Source: Parvularcula sp964219355 (GTDB taxonomy: Bacteria; Pseudomonadota; Alphaproteobacteria; Caulobacterales; Parvularculaceae). Taken from it: 64,000 bases of DNA. Of this stretch, positions 50,593 to 58,724 are shown piece by piece. The stretch spans positions 124,001 through 188,000 of the forward strand of contig CAXPOZ010000005.1 of assembly GCA_964219355.1 (NCBI GenBank), read 5' to 3'. The notes under the pieces are model-generated. The model was not told the origin of the DNA. It did not search any database and saw nothing but the letters and a program-made list of their open reading frames with translations. The position numbers and the translations under genes are program-made. Position 1 is the stretch's first letter, and every line of letters begins with the position of its first letter.

Positions 50593-51948
50593 CTACTCTG
50601 CGGGGACAACAACCGGATTGATCTCGTAACCCGGATGACCGGTCTCGGAGAGATCGAGGCCGATATTCTCTTCGTCCTCACTCGACCGGATGCCGATCGT
50701 GAATTTCAGACCGAACCAGATGATGAGGCTGATACCAAAGACGAAGGCACCATTGGCAAGTACCCCGACAAGCTGACCGCCATAGGTGGCATCACTGTTC
50801 GAGAAGGGCACGATCATCGTCCCCCAGATGCCGCAAGCAAGGTGCGCCGGGATCGCCCCGACAACGTCGTCAATCTGCAGTTTTTCAAGGAGCGGCGTGA
50901 CGACATAGATCAGTACACCGCCGACTGAGCCGATGAGGGCTGCGTGCCAGACAACCGGTGCCAAGGGCTCGGCCGTGATCGAGACAAGCCCGCCAATCGC
51001 GCCGTTGAGCACCATGGGCAGGTTGATCTTGCCCTTGAGGATCATCGACAGAACGATGACCGTCACACAGCCCGTAGCCGCTGCCATATTCGTGTTCACA
51101 AAGATGTTCGAGACAGAGATCGAATCATCAAGTGAGCCTAGCGCGAGCTGCGAGCCGCCGTTAAAGCCAAACCAGCCAAGCCAGAGGATGAATGTCCCGA
51201 GCGTCGCGAGCGGCATGGACGAGCCAAACATAGCGACAGGCTGACCATCTTCTTTGAACCGGCCCGTCCGCGAGCCAAGTGCAAGCGCGCCCGCAAGCGC
51301 GGCCCAGCCACCTGTTGCGTGCACCAGCGTGGAGCCAGCAAAATCGGAGAAGCCGAAATTGGCATCAAGCCAGCCTGCACCCCACTCCCAGCTTGCCTGC
51401 ACCGGATAGATAAAGCCGGTCAGGATCACCGTGAAGATGAAGAAAGGCAGGATACGGATGCGTTCGGCCAGCGTGCCGGAGACGATCGACGCGGCGGTGG
51501 CAACGAACACCATCTGGAAGAACCAGTCAGACCCCGATGCATAGCCAAGCTCAAGCGGCGCGCTGTCATCCTGCGCCCAGACGCTCAGCGTACCGATCCA
51601 GCCGCCGGGCGTGTCGGCATTGCCGTAAATCAGATTATAGCCAACCAGCCAGACGACGATGCTGGCGATAGCATAAAGGCCGATGTTCTTGAGGCAGATC
51701 GCGGCCACGTTCTTGGAGCGGACAGAGCCTGCTTCCAGCATGCAGAAACCCGCTGCCATGAACATGACCACCATCCCCATCACGAGAAATAGCAGCGTAT
51801 TGAAGATGAAGACGGTGTCCGGGGCGGCGACCGTCACGACGGCCTCTACAGCTTCTGCGGCCTCAGCCACTTCTTCCTGCGCCATCGCGGTTGAAAAGAG
51901 AGTGCCTGCGGCCGTCACAAGGGCCCCGAGTTTGAGAACAGGTTTCAT
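50593..51948 (-). CDS. amtB: Ammonium transporter Amt
   Basis: A 451-residue Amt/Mep/Rh channel. A signal peptide (residues 1-22) is followed by 11 helices from about residue 40. Typical stretches are AAGFCMLEAGSVRSKNVAAICLKN, DFAGSTLVHATGGWAALAGA, with the first twin-site histidine, FILWLGWFGFNGGS, and the second histidine in IPAHLACGIWG. It conducts ammonium across the inner membrane. AGGAGGAG lies seven bases before ATG 51948. The usual PII partner glnK is not adjacent. The tail (about residues 425-451) is acidic and polar. Confidence 0.95.
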   Translation of the reverse strand: MKPVLKLGALVTAAGTLFSTAMAQEEVAEAAEAVEAVVTVAAPDTVFIFNTLLFLVMGMVVMFMAAGFCMLEAGSVRSKNVAAICLKNIGLYAIASIVVWLVGYNLIYGNADTPGGWIGTLSVWAQDDSAPLELGYASGSDWFFQMVFVATAASIVSGTLAERIRILPFFIFTVILTGFIYPVQASWEWGAGWLDANFGFSDFAGSTLVHATGGWAALAGALALGSRTGRFKEDGQPVAMFGSSMPLATLGTFILWLGWFGFNGGSQLALGSLDDSISVSNIFVNTNMAAATGCVTVIVLSMILKGKINLPMVLNGAIGGLVSITAEPLAPVVWHAALIGSVGGVLIYVVTPLLEKLQIDDVVGAIPAHLACGIWGTMIVPFSNSDATYGGQLVGVLANGAFVFGISLIIWFGLKFTIGIRSSEDEENIGLDLSETGHPGYEINPVVVPAE

Positions 51949-51997
51949 TTTTATGCTCCTCCTGCCTGGGAAGAAGGAATTCGAACCCAGTTTTTGC

Positions 51998-52077
51998 TGC
52001 AATGCAAGAGGATTGGCGTTTTATGTTCAAAACTGACCATCATGAAGTTGTTTATCTCATTATCATGTTGCAATGCA
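51998..52077. repeat. Two copies of palindromic TGCAATGCA in amtB-dnaG region
   Basis: TGCAATGCA occurs at 51998-52006 and 52069-52077, 71 bases apart, in the 212-bp divergent region between amtB and dnaG. Each is self-complementary around the central A. They may be regulator half-sites for amtB, but this is only inference. Confidence 0.4.
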
Positions 52078-52160
52078 GCATCATCGAATGAAGAGAAAGA
52101 CCGCTGAAGGTCCTGCGCGGAATGTGGTAAAGGGCACCCCTTTCCATCCAGAAGGTCCCG

Positions 52161-54062
52161 ATGCCCCGCTTCTCCCCTGATTTCCTCGATGAATTGCGCG
52201 CGCGCCTTCGCGCGTCGGACGTCATTGGGCGGCATGTGAAGCTGAAAAAGGAAGGCCGGGAATATCGCGGCCTATCGCCCTTCACCTCAGAGAAAACCCC
52301 CAGCTTTTTCGTCAATGACGAAAAGGGTCGGTTCTTTGATTTCTCCTCTGGCAAGTCGGGCGACATTGTCGGCTTTCTGATGGAGACCCAGAATCTCTCA
52401 TTCCCGGAAGCCGTCTCCCAACTGGCTGATCTTGCCGGGATGGAGATCCCCAAGGACACACCTGACGATGAGCGCCGCGAGAAGGTCGCCAAGGACATTG
52501 CCGGGGCCAATGTCGAGGCCGCGAAATTCTACCGCGCCATGCTGACCCGCGCGGAGGGCCGCGAGGCCCTCGCATATCTCGACCGGCGCGGTGTCTCTGA
52601 GCGTGCGCGGCAGGTCTTCGGGCTCGGCTATGCGCCGGGCACCCGGACTGCCCTCCTCGATCACCTGATCAATCACGACTTCCCGCTCGATTTGCTCGTC
52701 GAGGCGGGGCTGGTGATTCGGCCCGATGATGGCGGCAAGCCCTATGACAAGTTCCGCGACCGGGTGATGTTCCCGATTCTGGGGCGGCGCGGGGTCATCG
52801 CCTTTGGCGGGCGGGCGCTCTCGAAAGATGTGCAGGCGAAATATATGAACTCGCCGGAAACGCCGCTGTTTCACAAATCAGCGACGCTCTATCATTATGA
52901 CCGTGCCCGGAAGATGCAGGCCGAAACCAAAAAGCCCCTGCTCGTCGCCGAGGGCTATATGGATGTGATCGCGCTGTGGGAGGCGGGCCTTCCCGCCGTT
53001 GCGCCCCTTGGCACCGCGATCACTGAGCGCCAGCTTGAGATGCTGTGGCGGGCGACCGACACGCCGGTCATGTGCCTTGACGGGGACCGCGCAGGACAAG
53101 CAGCAGCTTTTCGCGCCATCGACCGCGCCTTGCCGATCCTCAAACCCGGCAAATCCCTCAATTTTGCCTTCCTGCCAGAAGGTCAGGACCCGGATGATCT
53201 CATCCGCGCGAAAGGCGCGAGCGCCATGGAGGAAATCATCGAGGCCGCACGCCCGATGGCTGATGTCCTCTGGGAACATGAAAGCGAAACCCATCCGCGC
53301 ACGACACCAGAGCAGGCCGCCGCCTTCCGCCGCCAGCTTCGCGAGAAGGTCAAGGACATCGCCGATCCAGACGTCAAACACGCCTATGGCGATTATTTCG
53401 CGGTAAAGCTCAATGAGCTTCAGGGCTCGGGCGGCGGACATGCCGACAAGCGGACCTTCCGCGGCACGGGGCGTTCCGAATGGCGGGGCCGCCCCAAAGG
53501 CTATAACCGCGGCCCAATGGGGTCAGGTTTTTACCGTGATCAGGTGATGCCCTCGACCGCCCTCAAATCAGCGATGTCAGCAGCAAAATCGGCTGAAACC
53601 GCTACCGAGGCCGTTCTCGTCCTTGCGCTCGCCAACCATCCGGGCTTGATCGCGGAGCACGAAGACGAGGTTTTCACCCTAGAAATTGCTGATCCGGGGC
53701 TGTCTCGCGTTCTGGGACGCATCTTGGACGCCTTTACCGCAAATCCGGACCTTGACAGTGGCGCCGTTGCTTCGCATCTCTCAGGGGACGAAATAGCGCT
53801 TCAGACTTACTCCGACTGGATGGCCGACCCGCGATTGAGCTTGCTCAAATTCATCAAACCGGGCGCCACCGCCGAATTCGCCGAACAGGGGTGGCTGAAT
53901 GCACTGTCTAAATACCGGTATCACGGTGATCTCGAAGCCGAGGTCGCCGATGCCGCCATTTCGGCGCATCAGGATGCCGGACAGGAGAAAATCTGGCGTG
54001 AGGCTGTCAGCCACAGATCACGCCTTGTGAGCGAGCATAAACCAGACGAAAGCCAGGACTGA
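52161..54062 (+). CDS. dnaG: DNA primase DnaG with degenerate zinc-binding domain
   Basis: A 633-residue primase. The N-terminal CHC2-type domain reads GLSPFTSEKTPSFFV and FFDFSSGKSGD: all four zinc ligands are replaced (S39, T42, D60, S63 instead of Cys, His, Cys, Cys). The catalytic core is intact, with FGGRAL, AKYMNSPETPLFHK, the TOPRIM VAEGYMDVIAL (about residue 262) and CLDGDRAG. The C-terminal helicase-binding domain is less conserved. It lays RNA primers at the replication fork. AAGGT precedes the ATG. rpoD follows after 49 bases. Confidence 0.96.
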   Translation: MPRFSPDFLDELRARLRASDVIGRHVKLKKEGREYRGLSPFTSEKTPSFFVNDEKGRFFDFSSGKSGDIVGFLMETQNLSFPEAVSQLADLAGMEIPKDTPDDERREKVAKDIAGANVEAAKFYRAMLTRAEGREALAYLDRRGVSERARQVFGLGYAPGTRTALLDHLINHDFPLDLLVEAGLVIRPDDGGKPYDKFRDRVMFPILGRRGVIAFGGRALSKDVQAKYMNSPETPLFHKSATLYHYDRARKMQAETKKPLLVAEGYMDVIALWEAGLPAVAPLGTAITERQLEMLWRATDTPVMCLDGDRAGQAAAFRAIDRALPILKPGKSLNFAFLPEGQDPDDLIRAKGASAMEEIIEAARPMADVLWEHESETHPRTTPEQAAAFRRQLREKVKDIADPDVKHAYGDYFAVKLNELQGSGGGHADKRTFRGTGRSEWRGRPKGYNRGPMGSGFYRDQVMPSTALKSAMSAAKSAETATEAVLVLALANHPGLIAEHEDEVFTLEIADPGLSRVLGRILDAFTANPDLDSGAVASHLSGDEIALQTYSDWMADPRLSLLKFIKPGATAEFAEQGWLNALSKYRYHGDLEAEVADAAISAHQDAGQEKIWREAVSHRSRLVSEHKPDESQD

Positions 54063-54111
54063 TCAGGGGAGCAATCCCTCAGCCTGTCCCCTCGTCCAAC
54101 GGGAAACCTGC

Positions 54112-56067
54112 ATGAGCAAGACCAAAAAGGCCGTCAAGGAAGAAGGCGACCGCCCGGTACTCGACCTGAACCTCGCCTCGGTCAAGAAGATGATCGATAA
54201 GGCGAAAAAGCAGGGCTACGTCACTTATGACGAGCTCAATGCCGCCCTGCCGGAGGATGAATACACCTCCGAACAGATCGAAGACATCATGGCGAAGCTG
54301 AGTGACATGGGGATCAATGTCACTGACGCTGAAGAAGAAGACGAAGACGCCGCCAATGACGACAACGACGACGGGGCCAAGGCAACCGGCTCGTCCGTCG
54401 TCAAGAAAGACGGCACGGCTGCCGTCACGACCAATACCAAGGCGGATTCTGACCGCACCGATGACCCGGTGCGCATGTATCTGCGCGAAATGGGCGCCGT
54501 CGAGCTCCTCTCCCGCGAGGGCGAGATCGCCATCGCCAAAAGGATCGAGGCCGGCCGCGAATCGATGATCCGCGCGCTCTGCGAAAGCTCGCTGACCTTC
54601 GAGGCTATCACCGTCTGGCGCGAAGAACTCGAAGAAGGCCGCGTGCTCCTGCGCGATATCATCGACCTTGATGCGACCTACGACGGTGGCCCTGAGTCTA
54701 AACCTGACATGACCAAGCCGGAAGTCGCCGAGGCCGTGCAGCGTGAGCAGGAAGCCCGCGCCGCCGAAGGCATCGACGAGGACGACATGGATGAGGGCGA
54801 CCTGTCGCTCTCCGCCAAAGAGGCCGAGCTGCGCGAAGGCGTCATGGAAACTTTCCAGGACATCGCCGACGACTTCAAGAAACTGCGCCGCCTGCAGGAC
54901 ATCCAGATCGAGCAGCATCTCTCTGGCGAAGATCTCTCGGACAGCCAGCACAAACGCCTGCGCAAGCTGCAAAAGGATATCGTCGAGCGGGTCCGCTCGG
55001 TGCGCCTTCACAATCACCGGATCGAAGCGCTGGTCGAACAGCTCTATGCGATCAACCGCTCGCTGATGGCGCTTGAAGGCCGGCTCGTCCGTCTCGCCGA
55101 CAGCTATGGCGTCAACCGTCAGGAATTCCTCTCAACCTATCTGGGTGCTGAACTTGACCCCGAATGGCTCGACCGCGTCTCCGACATGGATGGCCGCGGC
55201 TGGAAGAATTTCACGACCAAAGGCTACAACCACATTGTCGAGCTGCGCGAAGAAATCGGTCAGCTCGCCCAGGAAACCGGCCTGACGGTCAAGGATTTCC
55301 GCCGGATCGTTCAAACTGTGCAGAAAGGCGAACGCGAGGCCCGCATTGCCAAGAAGGAAATGATCGAAGCCAATCTCCGGCTCGTCATCTCCATTGCCAA
55401 GAAATACACAAACCGCGGCCTGCAATTCCTCGACCTCATTCAGGAAGGCAATATCGGCCTGATGAAAGCGGTCGATAAATTCGAGTACCGCCGCGGCTAT
55501 AAATTCTCGACCTATGCGACATGGTGGATCCGTCAGGCGATCACCCGCTCGATCGCCGACCAGGCCCGGACCATCCGGATCCCGGTCCACATGATCGAGA
55601 CGATCAACAAGATCGTCCGCACCTCGCGTCAGATCCTCAACGAAATCGGCCGCGAGCCGACGCCGGAGGAGCTGGCCGCGAAGCTGTCGATGCCGCTCGA
55701 GAAAGTCCGCAAGGTGATGAAAATCGCCAAGGAGCCGATCTCGCTCGAAACGCCGATTGGCGACGAAGAAGACAGCCATCTTGGTGACTTCATCGAGGAC
55801 AAGAATGCAATCCTGCCGATTGATGCGGCGATCCAGTCGAACCTGCGCGAGACAACGACGCGGGTGCTTGCCTCCCTCACCCCGCGTGAGGAACGGGTCC
55901 TACGGATGCGGTTTGGCATCGGCATGAATACCGACCACACGCTCGAAGAAGTCGGCCAGCAATTCTCGGTCACACGGGAACGGATCCGTCAGATCGAAGC
56001 CAAAGCGCTCCGCAAGCTGAAACATCCGAGTCGCTCACGCAAACTGCGGAGCTTCCTCGACAATTGA
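54112..56067 (+). CDS. rpoD: RNA polymerase primary sigma factor RpoD
   Basis: A 651-residue sigma-70. The N-terminal region 1.1 is followed by an acidic stretch, then region 1.2 DPVRMYLREMG (about residue 119). A non-conserved insert rich in Asp/Glu lies around 200-240. The core is AKKYTNRGLQFLDLIQEGNIGLMKAV and KFSTYATWWIRQAITR (regions 2.1-2.4), and region 4.2 is VTRERIRQIEAKALRKLKH. It directs housekeeping transcription. GGGAAA lies upstream of the ATG. No ordinary terminator follows; instead a large inverted repeat begins 10 bases after the stop. Confidence 0.97.
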   Translation: MSKTKKAVKEEGDRPVLDLNLASVKKMIDKAKKQGYVTYDELNAALPEDEYTSEQIEDIMAKLSDMGINVTDAEEEDEDAANDDNDDGAKATGSSVVKKDGTAAVTTNTKADSDRTDDPVRMYLREMGAVELLSREGEIAIAKRIEAGRESMIRALCESSLTFEAITVWREELEEGRVLLRDIIDLDATYDGGPESKPDMTKPEVAEAVQREQEARAAEGIDEDDMDEGDLSLSAKEAELREGVMETFQDIADDFKKLRRLQDIQIEQHLSGEDLSDSQHKRLRKLQKDIVERVRSVRLHNHRIEALVEQLYAINRSLMALEGRLVRLADSYGVNRQEFLSTYLGAELDPEWLDRVSDMDGRGWKNFTTKGYNHIVELREEIGQLAQETGLTVKDFRRIVQTVQKGEREARIAKKEMIEANLRLVISIAKKYTNRGLQFLDLIQEGNIGLMKAVDKFEYRRGYKFSTYATWWIRQAITRSIADQARTIRIPVHMIETINKIVRTSRQILNEIGREPTPEELAAKLSMPLEKVRKVMKIAKEPISLETPIGDEEDSHLGDFIEDKNAILPIDAAIQSNLRETTTRVLASLTPREERVLRMRFGIGMNTDHTLEEVGQQFSVTRERIRQIEAKALRKLKHPSRSRKLRSFLDN

Positions 56068-56077
56068 TATCACTCCA

Positions 56078-56125
56078 CCCATGGTAGTAATTTGAAGAGA
56101 ATACTCTTCAAATTACTACCATGGG
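56078..56125. repeat. Perfect 22-bp inverted repeat with 4-base loop
   Basis: The arm at 56078-56099 (CCCATGGTAG...TTTGAAGAG) is exactly complementary to 56104-56125 (CTCTTCAAAT...CCATGGG), loop AATA. There is no T-run after it. It separates rpoD from an AT-rich gene and ends at the latter's ribosome binding site, so a transcript from rpoD would fold next to that start. It could be a terminator-like, regulatory or integration-derived structure. Confidence 0.95.
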
Positions 56126-56132
56126 GGAGAAG

Positions 56133-56924
56133 ATGTCATCCACAATCGAGATCGCGCGTGAACTAGCTGATCGTGTTGCAGGCAGACCAGTGCCGGCATC
56201 ACCTCGCCCGATAAACCTACCAGATCAGGATGTAGAAGAAGAGTTTAGCGACCATTCCTTTGGTTACGCAGAGGGACAGTCTTTCATCATTGAGTATGTT
56301 GATGCCGCGAGTAATCAATCAACTCGTCGAATTACTGTATTCGATATAACGGTCGGCAGGAATGGCACCCCATGCCTAATGGCCAAATGTCATGAGAGAA
56401 ATGCCACACGACAATTCCGTATAGATCGCATTCAATGCTGCATTGATTATGATGGCGTCGTATATTCTGACGTCGCCGCATTTCTTGCTGAAAACTTTGG
56501 CATGTCCATGGCCATAGCCGGCAGGTCGAATAATCAAGAGACAGATGATCGTTGGGCGAGTTTGCTTACGATTATCAAACCGGATGCTGTCCTTCTGTCT
56601 GCGATGATGAGAGCAGATGATATGCTGCGGGAAGTAGAAATCGAATGTGCTTCAACTATTCTCGGCTTAATGATCGAACGAAATGGCATCTTTATTCAGA
56701 ATGAAGAAGTCCAAACGATTGCCCGGTACGTATCGAGACTACGCCCTACAGAGAAAGCGCTAACAACTGCGCTAGAAAATGTTCGCACACGACCGAACAA
56801 TGAAATTATACGGACTCTACAAAATACCCTGAAAATCGTCGACTGCGATGGAGAGCGGCATCCAGACGAATTGGCGCTGATGAATAAATTCTGTCGAGAA
56901 TTAACCGGCGTACCACTTCAATAA
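56133..56924 (+). CDS. WYL-like and TerB-like domain protein, probably acquired
   Basis: A 263-residue protein. Residues about 42-105 (IEYVDAASNQSTRRITVFDI, then LMAKCHERNATRQFRIDRI) resemble a WYL ligand-sensing domain. Residues 155-260 are helical with CASTILGLMIERNGIF and IVDCDGERHPDELALMNKFC, resembling a TerB domain. No DNA-binding domain is seen. The gene is clearly richer in A+T than its neighbours and uses ATA, TTA, CGA and AGA codons often, suggesting transfer. ATG 56133 has GGAG three bases before it; ATG 56121 lies inside the inverted repeat. Function is unknown; domain assignment is by pattern only. Confidence 0.7.
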   Translation: MSSTIEIARELADRVAGRPVPASPRPINLPDQDVEEEFSDHSFGYAEGQSFIIEYVDAASNQSTRRITVFDITVGRNGTPCLMAKCHERNATRQFRIDRIQCCIDYDGVVYSDVAAFLAENFGMSMAIAGRSNNQETDDRWASLLTIIKPDAVLLSAMMRADDMLREVEIECASTILGLMIERNGIFIQNEEVQTIARYVSRLRPTEKALTTALENVRTRPNNEIIRTLQNTLKIVDCDGERHPDELALMNKFCRELTGVPLQ

Positions 56925-56928
56925 ACAA

Positions 56929-56956
56929 AAAAAGGCGGGCATATGGCCCGCCTTTT
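56929..56956. terminator. Bidirectional terminator
   Basis: AAAAGGCGGGC (from 56930), loop ATATG, GCCCGCCTTTT, with A- and T-runs on either side. It ends both the WYL-TerB gene and the convergent YbjN gene. Confidence 0.88.
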
Positions 56957-56979
56957 CTTTTCGTCCGTGTGATGCGGAC

Positions 56980-57681
56980 TTAGTTTTCGATATTGTACTC
57001 GATCTTGTTGACCAGCGTGTCCGCGAACTCAGTTGAGAAGGCCGCTTCGATCGCATCGGCGACTTCGACATCGGCACCGGAGTGCGCGCCGCCAAAGGTC
57101 TGCTCGAAATTGACCGCGAGGAGCGCGTCCTTGTCAGCTTCGCGGCGGTTCAGGCTGTCAGCGGAGAAGTCGGTGAGGACTTTGTCCGGGTCAACCGAAA
57201 CGCTCATGCCGCCCATCGTGCGCTGATAGTCACCGGCGACGCTGGCAAAGTTGGTCAGGATGAAGCGGAAGTTGCCGCGCACATAACCGCCATCTGCAAT
57301 TTCATAGCGGGCCACATAGGAGCCCTGATTGCCATAGGACGATGCCTTGATGAACGGCACAGCGTTGTTGAAGGCAAAGATCCGGTTGCCATCAGCGGCC
57401 GGGAACGGCGCGAGGATGAAGACACCGAGGCAACGGCCCGTCGACTGGCAGACCGTCGGGCGCATGCCGAACTTGATACCGTTGGAGGCCGTCACGGCGA
57501 GGAATTTTTCACCGGAGCTCATCGTGTTGACCTGAGTCGCCCAGCCCATTTCGCGCAGCATCGGCGCGACCGTGTTGACGTCGAATGACGTGATGACACC
57601 GCCCGGGTTGGAGACGTTATTTGCGGATTGCATGCTGGCGAGCGACGCGACGACACCGGCTGCGATAGAAATCATGGACAT
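56980..57681 (-). CDS. YbjN-domain protein, probably exported
   Basis: A 233-residue protein. A hydrophobic N-terminus (MISIAAGVVASLASMQ) looks like a signal. DVNTVAPMLREMGWATQVNTMSSGEKFLAV and FGMRPTVCQSTGRCLGVFILAPFP form the YbjN (T3SS-chaperone-like fold) domain up to about residue 160. The C-terminal 70 residues are acidic and unassigned. Function is unknown. Start options are 57702, 57681 and 57675; 57681 is chosen because a GGGGG lies about ten bases upstream and gives a signal-like start. Confidence 0.7.
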   Translation of the reverse strand: MSMISIAAGVVASLASMQSANNVSNPGGVITSFDVNTVAPMLREMGWATQVNTMSSGEKFLAVTASNGIKFGMRPTVCQSTGRCLGVFILAPFPAADGNRIFAFNNAVPFIKASSYGNQGSYVARYEIADGGYVRGNFRFILTNFASVAGDYQRTMGGMSVSVDPDKVLTDFSADSLNRREADKDALLAVNFEQTFGGAHSGADVEVADAIEAAFSTEFADTLVNKIEYNIEN

Positions 57682-57827
57682 AGACAACTGACCCCCTGCC
57701 ATAAATGTTGTTCAGGCAAGAGTGTGCGGCGAGGACGGTTTTGAATCAAGCGTGAAGTCGCCTCTCCCCCTGATTGTTAAGATTGTCGCACTCGACCCGC
57801 CCGAAAGAACGGTCTAATCGGCGCCTC

Positions 57828-58010
57828 ATGACCGATCAAACGCCCCAAAAAGCCCGTTCCCGCTCGTTTCTGGGCATGGCTGTGTTCTTTCTCGTGATCT
57901 TCTGGGCGCTGTGGCACGGCGTGATCGGCCCGCGCGTGATCGCGCCGACCCCGGGCACGCAGGAAGCCCCGCCTCCGCCGGACCCCGACCGCGAGCCGCC
58001 CCGGGAATAG
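57828..58010 (+). CDS. Small single-helix protein with proline-rich tail
   Basis: A 60-residue hypothetical. A polar N-terminus (residues 1-13) is followed by one helix (FLGMAVFFLVIFWALWHGVI) and a tail of prolines and charged residues (EAPPPPDPDREPPRE). No family is recognised. The ribosome site is weak. It lies six bases from the convergent ampD-like gene. Coding is plausible from the well-formed membrane helix but not proven. Confidence 0.4.
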   Translation: MTDQTPQKARSRSFLGMAVFFLVIFWALWHGVIGPRVIAPTPGTQEAPPPPDPDREPPRE

Positions 58011-58016
58011 GCACTT

Positions 58017-58724
58017 TCAGCCCAGTTTTGCCTTCATGACCTGACCATGGACCCAGCGGATCGCCTGGCGCGTTTCGGGGGTTAGCCCATGGGCAAGTAG
58101 CTGAGGTGCAAAACGGCGCTGGAACGCGAGCACCGGGGCGATGGGGTGGCTGAGATTCACACCATAACCGATCTCGGCCAGCATTTTGAGGGCGTCCTCA
58201 TAGTCAGGTGCCGGGGGTTCCTCCCCCTTCTGCCATTGCGCCAACGCCAACCCTTCTGCGGCAAGACGCGGCCAGGGGAAGAGCTCACCGGGATCGTCCT
58301 TGCGGTCAGGCGCAAGGTCTGAATGCCCGATCGCGGCCAGCGGCGTCAGGCGGCGGCGCGCATAGATGTCCTTCATGAGCAGGATCAGCGCATCGATCTG
58401 CGGCACCGGGAAAGGCCGGTAGCCCCAGTAGTGCCCCGGATTGACGATCTCTATCCCGATTGAGGCCGAATTCACGTCATTGATACCGTCCCAGAAGCCA
58501 AGCCCCGCGTGATGGGCGCGCAACTCTTCATCGACCATCGCGTGGACTGTGCCGTCCTCTTCGATGAGGTAATGGGCGGAGACGCCCGCCTCCTGATCGC
58601 GCAGCCGGTCTATCGCCTCCTGCCCCGTCTCCATCCCGGTATAATGCAGCACGACCAGCGAGACGGGCGTGCCCTGACGGTCTGAATGATTGGGCGATGG
58701 CGACTGGACGATATTAAGTGGCAT
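58017..58724 (-). CDS. N-acetylmuramoyl-L-alanine amidase (AmpD/amidase_2 type)
   Basis: A 235-residue zinc amidase. VVLHYTGM (about residue 24) gives the first histidine, AHHAG near residue 70 follows, and IGHSDLAPDRKDDPGELFPW (about residue 130) gives the further ligand histidine, aspartate and the lysine typical of AmpD-like enzymes. It cleaves anhydro-muropeptides or cell-wall stem peptides. No signal peptide is seen, so a cytoplasmic recycling role is likely. The start overlaps the end of the EamA gene by 11 bases. Confidence 0.9.
   Translation of the reverse strand: MPLNIVQSPSPNHSDRQGTPVSLVVLHYTGMETGQEAIDRLRDQEAGVSAHYLIEEDGTVHAMVDEELRAHHAGLGFWDGINDVNSASIGIEIVNPGHYWGYRPFPVPQIDALILLMKDIYARRRLTPLAAIGHSDLAPDRKDDPGELFPWPRLAAEGLALAQWQKGEEPPAPDYEDALKMLAEIGYGVNLSHPIAPVLAFQRRFAPQLLAHGLTPETRQAIRWVHGQVMKAKLG

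Noticed and set aside
54079..55017. 312-residue open frame antisense to rpoD
   Set aside because: It mirrors rpoD codons, with no ribosome site or recognisable domain; rpoD is certain.
56078..56125. Calling the 22-bp inverted repeat a Rho-independent terminator for rpoD
   Set aside because: No T-run follows either arm and the stem is AT-rich, unlike the other terminators here.
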